Assembly: GCA_017624905.1 (NCBI GenBank) | Contig: JAGAMD010000025.1 | Location: forward strand, 1 to 64,000 | Reading direction: 5' to 3' | Length of the DNA stretch: 64,000 nucleotides | Origin: Clostridia bacterium | GTDB taxonomy: Bacteria; Bacillota; Clostridia; Oscillospirales; CAG-272 | Shown here: positions 24,931 to 36,416 of the stretch, piece after piece | Layout of the letters: every line of letters starts with the position of its first letter | Position numbering within the stretch: position 1 is the stretch's first letter | The notes under the pieces: generated by a model | What the model saw: the letters and a program-made list of their open reading frames with translations, nothing else | Told to the model about the DNA's origin: nothing | Databases searched by the model: none | Position numbers and translations under genes: made by a program

Positions 24931-24959
24931 TTGACAGTTTTCCACACCTATGTTATAAT
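24931..24959 (+). promoter_or_regulatory. dnaA promoter with an embedded DnaA-box-like site
   Basis: A perfect consensus: TTGACA (24931-24936), 17 bp, TATAAT (24954-24959). TTTTCCACA, one mismatch from the DnaA box, occupies 24938-24946 inside the spacer, so DnaA could repress its own promoter. Bases 24720-24930 are AT-rich with another TTTTCCACT and no gene. Confidence 0.85.
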
Positions 24960-24965
24960 AAATAC

Positions 24966-25114
24966 AACTATAACTATAAGTATATTTACGCGTACGTGCG
25001 ATAATGCCGTATTTTTGGCATTTTTGCACTTTAATTTTCTCGCGCGTGTGCGTTATGCGTATGTCGTGCGTACGTATGCGTGAGGAAAATCAATAATTAT
25101 TTAAGGAGTATAAG
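24966..25114 (+). other. Long dnaA leader with alternating purine-pyrimidine tracts
   Basis: About 150 bases lie between the expected start of transcription and the dnaA ATG. Two tracts stand out against the AT-rich background: ACGCGTACGTGCG near 24989, and CGCGCGTGTGCG with GTGCGTACGTATGCGTG at 25040-25081. Between them ATGCC/GGCAT nested in GTGC/GCAC forms a hairpin. A regulatory fold or a duplex-structure element is possible. Confidence 0.5.
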
Positions 25115-26515
25115 ATGAACTTTAATGCAATTGACCTCGACGGCATTTATAAAATGCTAATTGAAGAACTACTTAAAGAAAATTCTCAAACTGCGGTTAA
25201 TTTGTGGTTCGGGGATTTAAAGCTTGTTTCTCTTGATGAAAATGAGGCAGTTTTCGTTTCTCCAACAAATTTAAAAAAGAAAATTATAAGACAACGCTTT
25301 GCTATTTCAATGGCGGACAAGCTAAATGAAATTTTAGGCTTTGAGCCATCTGTTGTTATTTATTCCTCAGAAAACGGCGAGATGGATTTATCTCTTACTC
25401 AAACTGAAATAGATATATCAGAATTAAAAAAGCAAACAAATTATCAAGAAAATTCCTTCAAAAAAGAGCTCACAGCTGAGGAGCTATTCCGTTCAGAGCA
25501 TACCTTTGAAAATTTTGTTGTAGGCTCATCAAATAAATTTGCTAACTCAGCAGCTGTTGCTGTTGCAAATCAAGATTTTAGTAAATTTGCAAAAAAGGAC
25601 TATAACCCACTATTTATTTATGGCCCAAGCGGAGTTGGTAAAACTCACTTGCTTTATGCAATAGTAAATAAAATTTTGAGTAACTTCCCCGACAAAAAGA
25701 TTATTTATGTTAAGGGTGAGGAATTTGCAAATCAGCTCTTTACAGCTATTTCTAAAAAGAGCACAGCTGAATTTAAAAACAAATACAGAACAGCTGACGT
25801 TTTACTTATAGACGATATTCACTTTGTTGCAGGTAAGGGCTCACTTCAAGAGGAATTTTTTAATACCTTCAATGCTATTTATGATGAAAATAAGCAAATG
25901 ATATTTACATCTGACCGTCCACCACACGAAATGAAATCGCTTGAGGACAGATTAAGAACAAGATTTATGGCAGGATTAATTGTTGAAATTCATCTTCCTG
26001 ACTATGATCTGAGATGTGCTATATTAAAGCAAAAGGCAACACTTAATCATCTTACTATTTCAAATGAAATAATTGCTTACCTTGCTGAAAATGTAACATC
26101 TTCAATAAGACAGCTTGAGGGTGTTATTAAAAAGCTCGGAGCTATTCAGCTTCTTGAGGGTGGAGAAATAACTATTGAAAGAGTTAAAAATTCAGTTCAT
26201 GAGTTTGTTCCAAAAAAGGATTCAGACCAAAAGAAGATGGATGATATTATCTTAGCTGTTACTAAAAAATTCGGCGTTACTCGCGATGATATTCTATCAA
26301 CAAAGAGAAATAAGGAAATTGCAATTTCAAGACATATTTGTGTTTATGTGGCTCGTCAATGTACTCAGCTATCACAATCACAAATAGGCAAGGTTATTAA
26401 CCGTGATAGAACAACTGTTATTTCAAGTGAGGGCTTTGTAAAGGATTTAATGGAAAAGGATTCCTCATTTGCATACGAGGTAAACTCAATTATAAGAGAA
26501 ATTTCAGCTACATAG
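25115..26515 (+). CDS. dnaA: Chromosomal replication initiator DnaA
   Basis: 466 residues. The N-terminal domain I starts at once and a short linker reaches about residue 120. The AAA+ domain has the P-loop GPSGVGKTH (about residue 169), Walker B VLLIDDIHF and the sensor TSDRPPHEM. The C-terminal box-binding domain has the signature SQIGKVINRDRTTV. DnaA melts the origin and also controls its own gene. AAGGAG precedes the ATG. The gene opens the canonical dnaA-dnaN-recF-remB-gyrB-gyrA block. The usual rpmH, rnpA, yidC, jag and mnmE genes are missing on its left side. Confidence 0.98.
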   Translation: MNFNAIDLDGIYKMLIEELLKENSQTAVNLWFGDLKLVSLDENEAVFVSPTNLKKKIIRQRFAISMADKLNEILGFEPSVVIYSSENGEMDLSLTQTEIDISELKKQTNYQENSFKKELTAEELFRSEHTFENFVVGSSNKFANSAAVAVANQDFSKFAKKDYNPLFIYGPSGVGKTHLLYAIVNKILSNFPDKKIIYVKGEEFANQLFTAISKKSTAEFKNKYRTADVLLIDDIHFVAGKGSLQEEFFNTFNAIYDENKQMIFTSDRPPHEMKSLEDRLRTRFMAGLIVEIHLPDYDLRCAILKQKATLNHLTISNEIIAYLAENVTSSIRQLEGVIKKLGAIQLLEGGEITIERVKNSVHEFVPKKDSDQKKMDDIILAVTKKFGVTRDDILSTKRNKEIAISRHICVYVARQCTQLSQSQIGKVINRDRTTVISSEGFVKDLMEKDSSFAYEVNSIIREISAT

Positions 26516-26526
26516 CTTTCAACTAT

Positions 26527-26820
26527 TTATCAACATATAAACAAGCCCAACAAATATCGGTGCTTGTCCCACTTTTCAACTACCTAAATTTCAACGGTGA
26601 AAAATAAGTTTGGTAAATGGCAGTATTTTCTACATTTGTAAAAATTTTTTAATGGTTGAATTTATCAACAATTTTCAACATACAAGAGTTGATAATTTTT
26701 AATCATTATTGCGGTAAATAAGGGATTTTAAAAGTTTTCAACAAATAAACCGCACCCTACTACTACAACTACTACAACAATATTAAATAATTAATTAAAT
26801 AAAAAGAAAATAAAAGAAAA
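26527..26820 (+). other. Replication origin oriC (dnaA-dnaN intergenic)
   Basis: The 354-bp gap holds a cluster of DnaA-box variants in one direction: TTATCAACA (26527-26535, 26662-26670), TTTTCAACA (26672-26680, 26735-26743) and TTTTCAACT (26573-26581). After the last box come a GC-rich patch (CCGCACCC, 26750-26757) and then eight triplets CTA/CAA at 26757-26780. On the other strand these read 3'-GAT-5' repeats, the DnaA-trio. A run of A/T follows (26781-26820), suited to unwinding. The order box, GC patch, trios, AT tract is that of the basal unwinding system known from Bacillus subtilis. Confidence 0.85.
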
Positions 26821-26869
26821 ATTTTCCTACCTTTGGTTAAAAAGATGGACTATTTTTGAAAGGATTATT

Positions 26870-28027
26870 ATGATTGCTATTTTTGACAAGGAAAAGCTAC
26901 TTAATGCTTTAGTACCTATTATGTATACCGTTTCAGGTAAAAACACAATGGCTTGTATTGAAGGTATTTTAATTGAATGTAACCAAGAGGAAAATAAATG
27001 TAAATTAACCTCATATGACCTTGAAAAGGGAATGAGAACAATTATTGATTGTGAGGTTATTGAAAGAGGTAAATGTATTATTAATGCAAACAAGCTCTTC
27101 CAAATTGTTAAAACAATGCCAAAGGGACCAATTAAAATTACTGTTGATACATCATTTAAGACAGTTATTGAGTCTGAAAGCGGTTTATCACACTTTGATA
27201 TTAAAGCTCTTTCGGCATCTGAATTTCCTACCTTGCCGGAGCTTCGTGCTGACCGTGGCTTTAAAATTCCACAATATCTGTTTAAAAAATTTGTAAATAG
27301 AATTTTATTTGCAATAGGTCAAAACGACAGCCGTCCTGTTTTCAACGGTGCTTACTTTGAAATTATTAAAAATAAAATGACTATCGTTTCCTGCGATGGT
27401 AACCGTTTAGCTCACCTTGAATATGAGGCTGATTTTGAAAACACAAACGACGACAGAAATAATCCACTATATTTATTATTTATTGTTCCGGGTAAGACAT
27501 TATCTGAGCTACTAAAGCTTGTTAAGGATACTGAGGAGCCAATGGAAATAAGAGTAGCTAACCGTCAGGTTATATTCAATGTTGGTGCCTACACACTATT
27601 TTCAAAGAAGATTGAGTCAGCTTATATTGACTATGAAAGAATTTTACCAAAGCAATCTAATATTGAATTTTATCTAAATGCTGAACAGCTAAGAGGAGCA
27701 TTTGAAAGAAGTGCACTTATTATTGAGGACAACCTAGCAGGTACTCTTCGTCCTTATGTTAAGTTTACTATTGACGAGGTGCTTTCTATTTCAACACTTT
27801 CCTCAAATGGTAATGTTTATGATGAAATTGAGATTGAAAAATTAAAGGGCGAGGATTTAGTTATAGCATTTAACTGCAAGTTTTTCCTTGATGCACTTAA
27901 GGTTTGCGACCAAGGCAAAATGAAATTAAGCTTTGTTAATCCACTAACAGGGGTTCTTATTGAGCCACAAAATACTGATGAGGGCAAATTTACATATTTT
28001 GTAATGCCTATGAGAATGACTCACTAA
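26870..28027 (+). CDS. dnaN: DNA polymerase III beta sliding clamp
   Basis: 385 residues, three tandem clamp domains. MACIEGILIECNQEE and CKLTSYDLEKGMRT mark domain 1. NRILFAIGQNDSRPVFNGA marks the start of domain 2. The C-terminal TYFVMPMRM is the usual hydrophobic-pocket end. AAAGGA precedes the ATG. The stop overlaps the recF start; the S4-domain gene that often separates dnaN and recF in Firmicutes is absent. Confidence 0.97.
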   Translation: MIAIFDKEKLLNALVPIMYTVSGKNTMACIEGILIECNQEENKCKLTSYDLEKGMRTIIDCEVIERGKCIINANKLFQIVKTMPKGPIKITVDTSFKTVIESESGLSHFDIKALSASEFPTLPELRADRGFKIPQYLFKKFVNRILFAIGQNDSRPVFNGAYFEIIKNKMTIVSCDGNRLAHLEYEADFENTNDDRNNPLYLLFIVPGKTLSELLKLVKDTEEPMEIRVANRQVIFNVGAYTLFSKKIESAYIDYERILPKQSNIEFYLNAEQLRGAFERSALIIEDNLAGTLRPYVKFTIDEVLSISTLSSNGNVYDEIEIEKLKGEDLVIAFNCKFFLDALKVCDQGKMKLSFVNPLTGVLIEPQNTDEGKFTYFVMPMRMTH

Positions 28028-29187
28028 TGAAAGTAACTGATATTGAATTTGATAGCTTTCGCAATATAGAAAGTGAAAAAATTGAATTTAGCGATGGTAT
28101 AAATGTAATTTACGGTGAAAACGCACAGGGCAAAACAAACATTTTAGAGGGAATTTATCTTTTTGCACGTGGTAAAAGCTTTCGCGCATTTAAGGATAAG
28201 GAGCTTGTAAAGTTTGATAAAAGCGTTGCCTATGTAAAAATGAATTTTGAAAATAAGGACAATGAAAAAACATTCTTAGGTGCTGAAATTTCAAAATCAT
28301 TACCAAAAAAGTTTTATAGAAATAAAGTAAAGGTTGCAAAAACAGCGGAAATTATAGGTGAATTCAGAGCAGTTTTGTTCTGTCCATCACATTTAGGAAT
28401 CATTAAGGATTCACCATCGGTTAGGCGTAAATTTTTAGATGTAGCAATCTCTCAGCTTCGTCCTGTCTACATAAAAATGATGACAAGATACAACGCAGTT
28501 ATGGAGGAAAGAAATGCTATTTTAAAAATGATGTCGGAGGAAAGAATTTTAAATCAAGATTTAATGGACATATATTCCGAGGAGCTTGCCTCATTATGTG
28601 CTGATATTGCAGACATAAGAAACGAATATATTAAAAAGCTTGACTTTTGGGTTAAAAATTTCTTTGAGGAAATGACAGGAGGCAAGGAAAAGCCAAAAAT
28701 CACTTATGAATCAAATGCTAGTGAAAATGACTTTGAAAGTAGAGAAAGCCTCAAAAATCGTTATTTAGACCTCTTAAAAAACAATAAAGAAAGAGAATAT
28801 AAATACGGTGCTACTCTCTTTGGTATTCATAAGGACGATTTAAAAATAGAAATAAACGGTAAGGACTCTCGTTTATATTCCTCACAAGGTCAGCAACGCT
28901 CACTATCTCTTGCTATGAAAATGGCAGAGGGAGAAATAAGCAGAGAATCAAAGGGAGAATATCCTGTATTCCTTTTTGACGACGTACTTTCCGAGCTTGA
29001 TGACTCACGCAAAAAATATATTTTATCAAACATAAAAGCAAGACAGGTTATAATAACCGGCTGTGATAAGGGAGTATTTGAAAATACAGATGAATGTAAT
29101 TTCATTTACATTAAGGACGGAAAAAGAAATATACCTGTTTTTGAAAAAGTAGAAAACGAAGAAAATCTTGAAGCTGATATGGAGTAA
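28027..29187 (+). CDS. recF: DNA replication and repair protein RecF
   Basis: 386 residues of the SMC-like ATPase that helps load RecA at gaps. Walker A is GENAQGKTNILEGIY (about residue 32). The ABC-type signature is SSQGQQRSLSLAMKM and Walker B is PVFLFDDVLSELDDSR. It overlaps the dnaN stop by one base, so translation is coupled. RemB starts 3 bp after its end. Confidence 0.96.
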   Translation: MKVTDIEFDSFRNIESEKIEFSDGINVIYGENAQGKTNILEGIYLFARGKSFRAFKDKELVKFDKSVAYVKMNFENKDNEKTFLGAEISKSLPKKFYRNKVKVAKTAEIIGEFRAVLFCPSHLGIIKDSPSVRRKFLDVAISQLRPVYIKMMTRYNAVMEERNAILKMMSEERILNQDLMDIYSEELASLCADIADIRNEYIKKLDFWVKNFFEEMTGGKEKPKITYESNASENDFESRESLKNRYLDLLKNNKEREYKYGATLFGIHKDDLKIEINGKDSRLYSSQGQQRSLSLAMKMAEGEISRESKGEYPVFLFDDVLSELDDSRKKYILSNIKARQVIITGCDKGVFENTDECNFIYIKDGKRNIPVFEKVENEENLEADME

Positions 29188-29190
29188 AAA

Positions 29191-31366
<2,176 letters not shown>

Positions 31367-31395
31367 AATAGGACGCAAGACGAGGAGAACAAAAA

Positions 31396-33978
31396 ATGAG
31401 TGAAAAAGATATAAATCAATTAGATTATGAAAATACCGAGCAAATGATAGTTGGCAGATCCATTGAGTCAAGAGTGCCGGAGGCATTCCTTGAATATTCA
31501 ATGTCAGTTATCGTTTCTCGTGCTTTGCCGGACGTACGCGATGGTATGAAGCCCGGTCAAAGAAGAGTTATGTACGCTATGTATGAGGACCATCTAACAA
31601 GCGACAAGCCATTTAGAAAATCAGCTACAACAGTTGGTAACGTTCTTGGTAGATACCATCCACACGGAGACCAATCAGTTTACGGAACAATGGTAAGAAT
31701 GGCACAACCATTCTCACTTAGATATCCACTTGTTGACGGACACGGTAACTTTGGTAACGTTGACGGTGATGGTGCTGCTGCTTACCGTTATACTGAGGCT
31801 AGAATGAGTAAACTCGCAAACGAGCTTATGAGCGATATTGAAAAGGATGTTGTTGACTTTGTTCCTAACTTTGATAACTCTCGTAAGGAACCAACAGTTT
31901 TGCCATCTCGTTTTCCTAACTTCCTAGTTAATGGTAGCGTAGGTATTGCCGTTGGTATGGCAACAAATGTTCCACCTCACAATCTCGGCGAGGTTATTGA
32001 CGGTACAATTCACCTAATGGATAATCCTGATTGCACAGTTGCCGACCTTATGGAATATATAAAGGGTCCGGACTTCCCAACCTGTGCTACAATCTACGGT
32101 AAAAAGGGAATAGTTGACGCTTACGAAACAGGACACGGTCGTGTTATGGTTCGCTCAAAGGCTAAAATTGAAGAGGACCACCACAGAATCATAATTACAG
32201 AAATTCCTTATATGGTTAACAAGAGTCAGCTTGTTGAAAGAATTGCTGATTTAGTTAAGGAAAAGCGTGTTGAGGGTATTTCCGGTATTCGTGATGAGTC
32301 AGGTCGTGCCGGAATGAGAATTGTTATTGAATATAAGAGAGATGCAAATGCTCAAATTATTCTTAACACTCTATATAAGAATACACAATTACAGGATACC
32401 TGTGCTGTTAATATGCTTGCTCTTGTTAAGGGAGAGCCAAAGACTCTGAACCTAAAGCAAGTGCTTGAAAACTATGTAGAATTCCAAGAGGATGTTGTTC
32501 TACGCAGAACAAAGTTTGAATTAGCTAAGGCTCAAGCAGAGGCTCATATTTATGAGGGCTACAAGATTGCTATTGATAATATCGACGAGGTTATAGCTAC
32601 AATCCGTTCAAGTGAAAGCACACCGGTAGCTAAGGAAAGATTAAAGGAAAAGTTTTTACTTTCCGACGAGCAGGCTCAAGCTATCGTTGAAATGACACTC
32701 GGCCGTCTATCCGGTATGGAGCGTCAAAAGATTGAGGACAGAATTCTTAAGCTCAATGAAACAATTGCTGAGCTCAACTCAATTATTGCAAATGAGGATA
32801 AATTAAAGGGAATTATCAAGGACGAGCTTCTTGAAATTAAGAGAAAATTTGCTGATGCTCGTCGCACAGACATCATTGATAGCGAGGAAGAAATCGACAT
32901 TGAGGACTTAATCGAGCGTCATGAGTGCGTAATTACTCTTACAAACTCCGGCTATATTAAGAGAATTCCTGCTGATACCTACTCAGCTCAAAAGAGAGGC
33001 GGTAAGGGACTCATCGCTATGCATACAAAGGAAGAGGACTTTATTGAAAAGGTTCTCGTTGCAAACAGCCACGACTATCTTCTTATGTTCACCGACAACG
33101 GTAAGATATTTGTTCGTAAGGTATATAGAATTCCTGAGGCATCAAGAACTGCTAAGGGCTCTAACCTAATCAACCTAATTGAGATAGAAAAGGGCGAAAA
33201 GGTTACAGCTATGGTAACTCTATCTGAGTTTACTCACGGCGAATACTTAACAATGGTTACACAAAACGGTGTAATTAAGCGTACTGATATTGCAGAATAT
33301 GAATATCAACGTAAGGGCGGTAAGATTGCTATTAATCTTGACGAGGGAGATAAGCTTATATTTGTTGGTCATACAGACGGAACAAAGCATGTGCTTATTG
33401 CTACAAAGAACGGATATGCAGCTCGTTTTGATGAAAACAAGGTATCAATAGTTGGTAGAACTGCTCGTGGCGTACGTGGTATTGATTTACGTGAGGGAGA
33501 TATCGTTTGCGGTGCAGTTATTGTTGACAACGATAAGAAGCTACTCACAATTACAGAAAACGGCTATGGTAAAAAGTCAAGCTTTGACGAGTTCGAGCCA
33601 AGAAACCGTGGTATTATGGGCGTTATTGTTCATAACATCAATGAAAAGACAGGTAAGCTAGCATCTATTTCTTGTGTTGACGACGAAAAGGATGTAATGG
33701 TAATTACAAACGAGGGCGTTATCATAAGAACAGGCACAGACGTTATTCCAACATATAAGAGAAGCACAACAGGTGTTAAGATTATGCGTCTTGACGATGG
33801 TGCAATAGTTGCAAATACAACTCTTGTTGATAAAGAGGACGAGGAAGAAATTGAGCTTGACGAAAACGGCAACCCTGTATCTGTTGAAGAATCAGAAAAC
33901 GCAGAGGTAACAACAACTGAGGCTCAAAACTCAGACACTTCCTCAGCCCAAAGTGAAGAAGTAACCCCTGAGGAATAA
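31396..33978 (+). CDS. gyrA: DNA gyrase subunit A
   Basis: 860 residues. The breakage-reunion domain carries the catalytic Tyr at residue 132 in AAAYRYTEARMS and the quinolone-region sequence YHPHGDQSVY. The C-terminal beta-pinwheel contains the gyrase-specific GyrA box QKRGGKG (residues 532-538), so it is gyrase rather than topoisomerase IV. An acidic Glu/Ser/Thr tail of about 45 residues ends the protein. GAGGAG precedes the ATG. The next gene starts 1 bp after its stop. Confidence 0.98.
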   Translation: MSEKDINQLDYENTEQMIVGRSIESRVPEAFLEYSMSVIVSRALPDVRDGMKPGQRRVMYAMYEDHLTSDKPFRKSATTVGNVLGRYHPHGDQSVYGTMVRMAQPFSLRYPLVDGHGNFGNVDGDGAAAYRYTEARMSKLANELMSDIEKDVVDFVPNFDNSRKEPTVLPSRFPNFLVNGSVGIAVGMATNVPPHNLGEVIDGTIHLMDNPDCTVADLMEYIKGPDFPTCATIYGKKGIVDAYETGHGRVMVRSKAKIEEDHHRIIITEIPYMVNKSQLVERIADLVKEKRVEGISGIRDESGRAGMRIVIEYKRDANAQIILNTLYKNTQLQDTCAVNMLALVKGEPKTLNLKQVLENYVEFQEDVVLRRTKFELAKAQAEAHIYEGYKIAIDNIDEVIATIRSSESTPVAKERLKEKFLLSDEQAQAIVEMTLGRLSGMERQKIEDRILKLNETIAELNSIIANEDKLKGIIKDELLEIKRKFADARRTDIIDSEEEIDIEDLIERHECVITLTNSGYIKRIPADTYSAQKRGGKGLIAMHTKEEDFIEKVLVANSHDYLLMFTDNGKIFVRKVYRIPEASRTAKGSNLINLIEIEKGEKVTAMVTLSEFTHGEYLTMVTQNGVIKRTDIAEYEYQRKGGKIAINLDEGDKLIFVGHTDGTKHVLIATKNGYAARFDENKVSIVGRTARGVRGIDLREGDIVCGAVIVDNDKKLLTITENGYGKKSSFDEFEPRNRGIMGVIVHNINEKTGKLASISCVDDEKDVMVITNEGVIIRTGTDVIPTYKRSTTGVKIMRLDDGAIVANTTLVDKEDEEEIELDENGNPVSVEESENAEVTTTEAQNSDTSSAQSEEVTPEE

Positions 33979-33979
33979 T

Positions 33980-34612
33980 ATGGGAAAAATTAAAAAAAGA
34001 ATTTTTGCAGTAGTTATGATTACGCTGATTATATTTACTATATTCAGCGTAAGCTCCTGCAAGGGAATAATAAGAAGTAACACAGAGGCAGAGGAATATG
34101 TTGCCACTCTTGTAGAAAAATCCTACGAGATAAATGTTATTGTATTTGGAGACGGACTACCTCATTTAGACGAAAAGGACCCCGAAAATCCACTTTATTC
34201 TCCTGTAATAGAGAATGAAAAATACAAAACAATAAGCGATATAAGACTTGCTATCCGTGAGGTATATTCAGAGGAATATGCAAAGAGCCTTGAGACAATT
34301 GCTTTTTCAGGCTCACCAAGTGGAGTAGAGGGCTCAACACTATTTCCAAGATATATAACAAATAGCGCAGGCGAGCTACTTATTTTAACTGACTATACAA
34401 TTCTCGATTATGAAAGCCCGACACACGGCAAATACGAGGGCTTAAATGTGCAAAAATACGACACGTCCACGATAGAAATTAAAAAAATCTCACTTAGATT
34501 TGTTGAGGCGAATATAACAAGCGAGGACGGAAAGACAACAATTTTAGTAACCTTAATTAGACAAGAGGCAGGAAGCGACTATGTATGGAGGCTCAACTCT
34601 GCTACTTGCTAA
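33980..34612 (+). CDS. Lipoprotein of unknown function between gyrA and recA
   Basis: 210 residues with a lipoprotein signal (hydrophobic segment, lipobox SSC at about residue 27). The mature part has alternating beta and helical segments but no recognised domain. EIKKISLRFVEANITSEDGK and LIRQEAGSDYVWRL suggest a small beta domain like those of secreted NTF2-like proteins; that is only an impression. It begins 1 bp after gyrA and ends 19 bp before recA, so it is embedded in a DNA-metabolism transcript although it acts outside the cell. Confidence 0.7.
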   Translation: MGKIKKRIFAVVMITLIIFTIFSVSSCKGIIRSNTEAEEYVATLVEKSYEINVIVFGDGLPHLDEKDPENPLYSPVIENEKYKTISDIRLAIREVYSEEYAKSLETIAFSGSPSGVEGSTLFPRYITNSAGELLILTDYTILDYESPTHGKYEGLNVQKYDTSTIEIKKISLRFVEANITSEDGKTTILVTLIRQEAGSDYVWRLNSATC

Positions 34613-34631
34613 AATATTATAGGAGAATATA

Positions 34632-35735
34632 ATGGCTAAGAAATCAACAAAAGCTACAAAAACAGAGGTAGCTGTATCTGATAGCGAAAAGAAAAAAGCG
34701 CTTGAAACAGCACTCTCTCAAATAAAAAAAGAATGTGGCGACGAGTCAATTAGACGCCTTGGCGACAAGGCTGACAATCAAGTTGGCGCAATTTCCACAG
34801 GCTCACTAACACTTGACTTAGCACTCGGTGTTGGTGGACTTCCAAAGGGAAGAATTATTGAAATCTATGGTCCGGAATCATCCGGTAAAACAACAATAGC
34901 ACTACACGCAATAGCAGAGAGCCAAAAGGAAGGCGGAACTGCCGCATTTATCGATGCTGAACACGCACTTGACCCGGTTTATGCAAGTGCTATTGGTGTA
35001 AATATTTATGACCTACTTGTTTCACAGCCGGACAATGGAGAACAAGCTCTTGAAATTACAGAAAAGCTTGTTTCCTCGGGTGCTGTTGATATTATCGTAG
35101 TTGACTCAGTTGCAGCACTTGTACCAAGACAGGAAATTGAGGGCTCAATGGGAGATTCTCATATGGGACTTCAAGCAAGACTTATGTCCCAAGCACTTAG
35201 AAAGCTATCGGGTGCTATTGCTAAGACAAACTGTGTTGTTATCTTTATTAATCAGCTTCGTGAAAAATTAAATGTAATGTATGGCAACCCCGAAACCACA
35301 ACAGGTGGTCGTGCACTTAAGTTCTACGCATCAGTAAGAATTGATGTAAGAAAGGCTGACACACTAAAGAATGGTACAGTTGCATACGGTAACCACGTAA
35401 AATGTAAGGTTGTTAAAAACAAGGTAGCACCACCATTTACAGTGGCAGAATTTGATATGATTTACGGAAAGGGTATTTCAAAATCCTCCGAAATTATAGA
35501 TATAGCAATCGAGCTTGGACTCGTTATGAAGAGTGGCTCATGGTTCTCATATGAGGGCTCAAAGATTGCACAAGGCAAGGACAATGCAAGAAAATACTTT
35601 GAGGAAAATCCGGAGCTTATGAAGGTTCTTGAGGATAAAATCAAGGAAAGACTAACAAATGGAGAGGCACCAGAAACCGATGAGCTCGATTTCGACGCAG
35701 ACGACTTCGACCTCGATTCACTCAACTTGGATTAG
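34632..35735 (+). CDS. recA: Recombinase RecA
   Basis: 367 residues. Walker A is [15 protein letters not shown] (about residue 80). The catalytic Glu region is [13 protein letters not shown], Walker [13 protein letters not shown], loop L2 [20 protein letters not shown], and the tail is acidic. It forms the strand-exchange filament and the SOS co-protease. AGGAG precedes the ATG. No obvious LexA box lies just upstream, since the gene is downstream of the lipoprotein. recX follows after 30 bp. Confidence 0.98.
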   Translation: MAKKSTKATKTEVAVSDSEKKKALETALSQIKKECGDESIRRLGDKADNQVGAISTGSLTLDLALGVGGLPKGRIIEIYGPESSGKTTIALHAIAESQKEGGTAAFIDAEHALDPVYASAIGVNIYDLLVSQPDNGEQALEITEKLVSSGAVDIIVVDSVAALVPRQEIEGSMGDSHMGLQARLMSQALRKLSGAIAKTNCVVIFINQLREKLNVMYGNPETTTGGRALKFYASVRIDVRKADTLKNGTVAYGNHVKCKVVKNKVAPPFTVAEFDMIYGKGISKSSEIIDIAIELGLVMKSGSWFSYEGSKIAQGKDNARKYFEENPELMKVLEDKIKERLTNGEAPETDELDFDADDFDLDSLNLD

Positions 35736-35765
35736 AGCTTTAAATTAAGACAAAGGGCAAAATAA

Positions 35766-36416
35766 ATGGAAAAAGAAATCTATTACAAGGTAGAAAAAAT
35801 CAAAAAAACTCCGGCAGGAAGGACCTTCTGCATTAAATCAAATATGGGTACTGTGTTTGAGATGCTAGTTTCAAACGAGCAGTATGAGCGATTTGATATT
35901 GAAGAGGGCGAAATAATTGATGATGAGCATTTTCTAAAGATTAGAGAGGAAATGCTATTTGACAACGCACGTCGTGCAGCATTTTCAATTCTTTCCTGTG
36001 GTGAAAACAATAAAAAAGCACTTGCTACTAAGCTTCAAGCGCGTGGCTATTCTTATGAGCTTTCTAAGAATATGGCTATTTATATGGAGCATCGTGGTTA
36101 TATTGACGAGCCAAAGCAAATTAAATTGCTTTGTCAAAACTACCTTAAAAAGAAGTATGGCAAATTAAAAATTATAAATGAGCTAGTAGCTCACGGCTAT
36201 CAAAGAGAGGATGTACAGGAGTTTGTCAAGAAAAATCTTGACAAGGTTGACTTCGCCGAAAATTGCGCTTACATTATCGAAAACAAGTTTATGCCACTAA
36301 AGACACAGGACGATGTTAAGAAGATGATGGGTACACTACTTCGCTACGGCTATAATATCGGTGAAATTAAGGAAGGCATCAAGATAGCTACCGAAAGGAG
36401 CAAGGAAAGTGAGTAA
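35766..36416 (+). CDS. recX: RecA modulator RecX
   Basis: 216 residues made of helical RecX repeats: ILSCGENNKKALATKLQARG, MEHRGYIDEPKQIKLLCQNY and NELVAHGYQREDVQEFV. The N-terminal 60 residues form a beta extension found in Firmicute members. RecX caps and limits RecA filaments, in keeping with its place right after recA. Its 3' end overlaps the rimO start by 8 bp. Confidence 0.9.
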   Translation: MEKEIYYKVEKIKKTPAGRTFCIKSNMGTVFEMLVSNEQYERFDIEEGEIIDDEHFLKIREEMLFDNARRAAFSILSCGENNKKALATKLQARGYSYELSKNMAIYMEHRGYIDEPKQIKLLCQNYLKKKYGKLKIINELVAHGYQREDVQEFVKKNLDKVDFAENCAYIIENKFMPLKTQDDVKKMMGTLLRYGYNIGEIKEGIKIATERSKESE

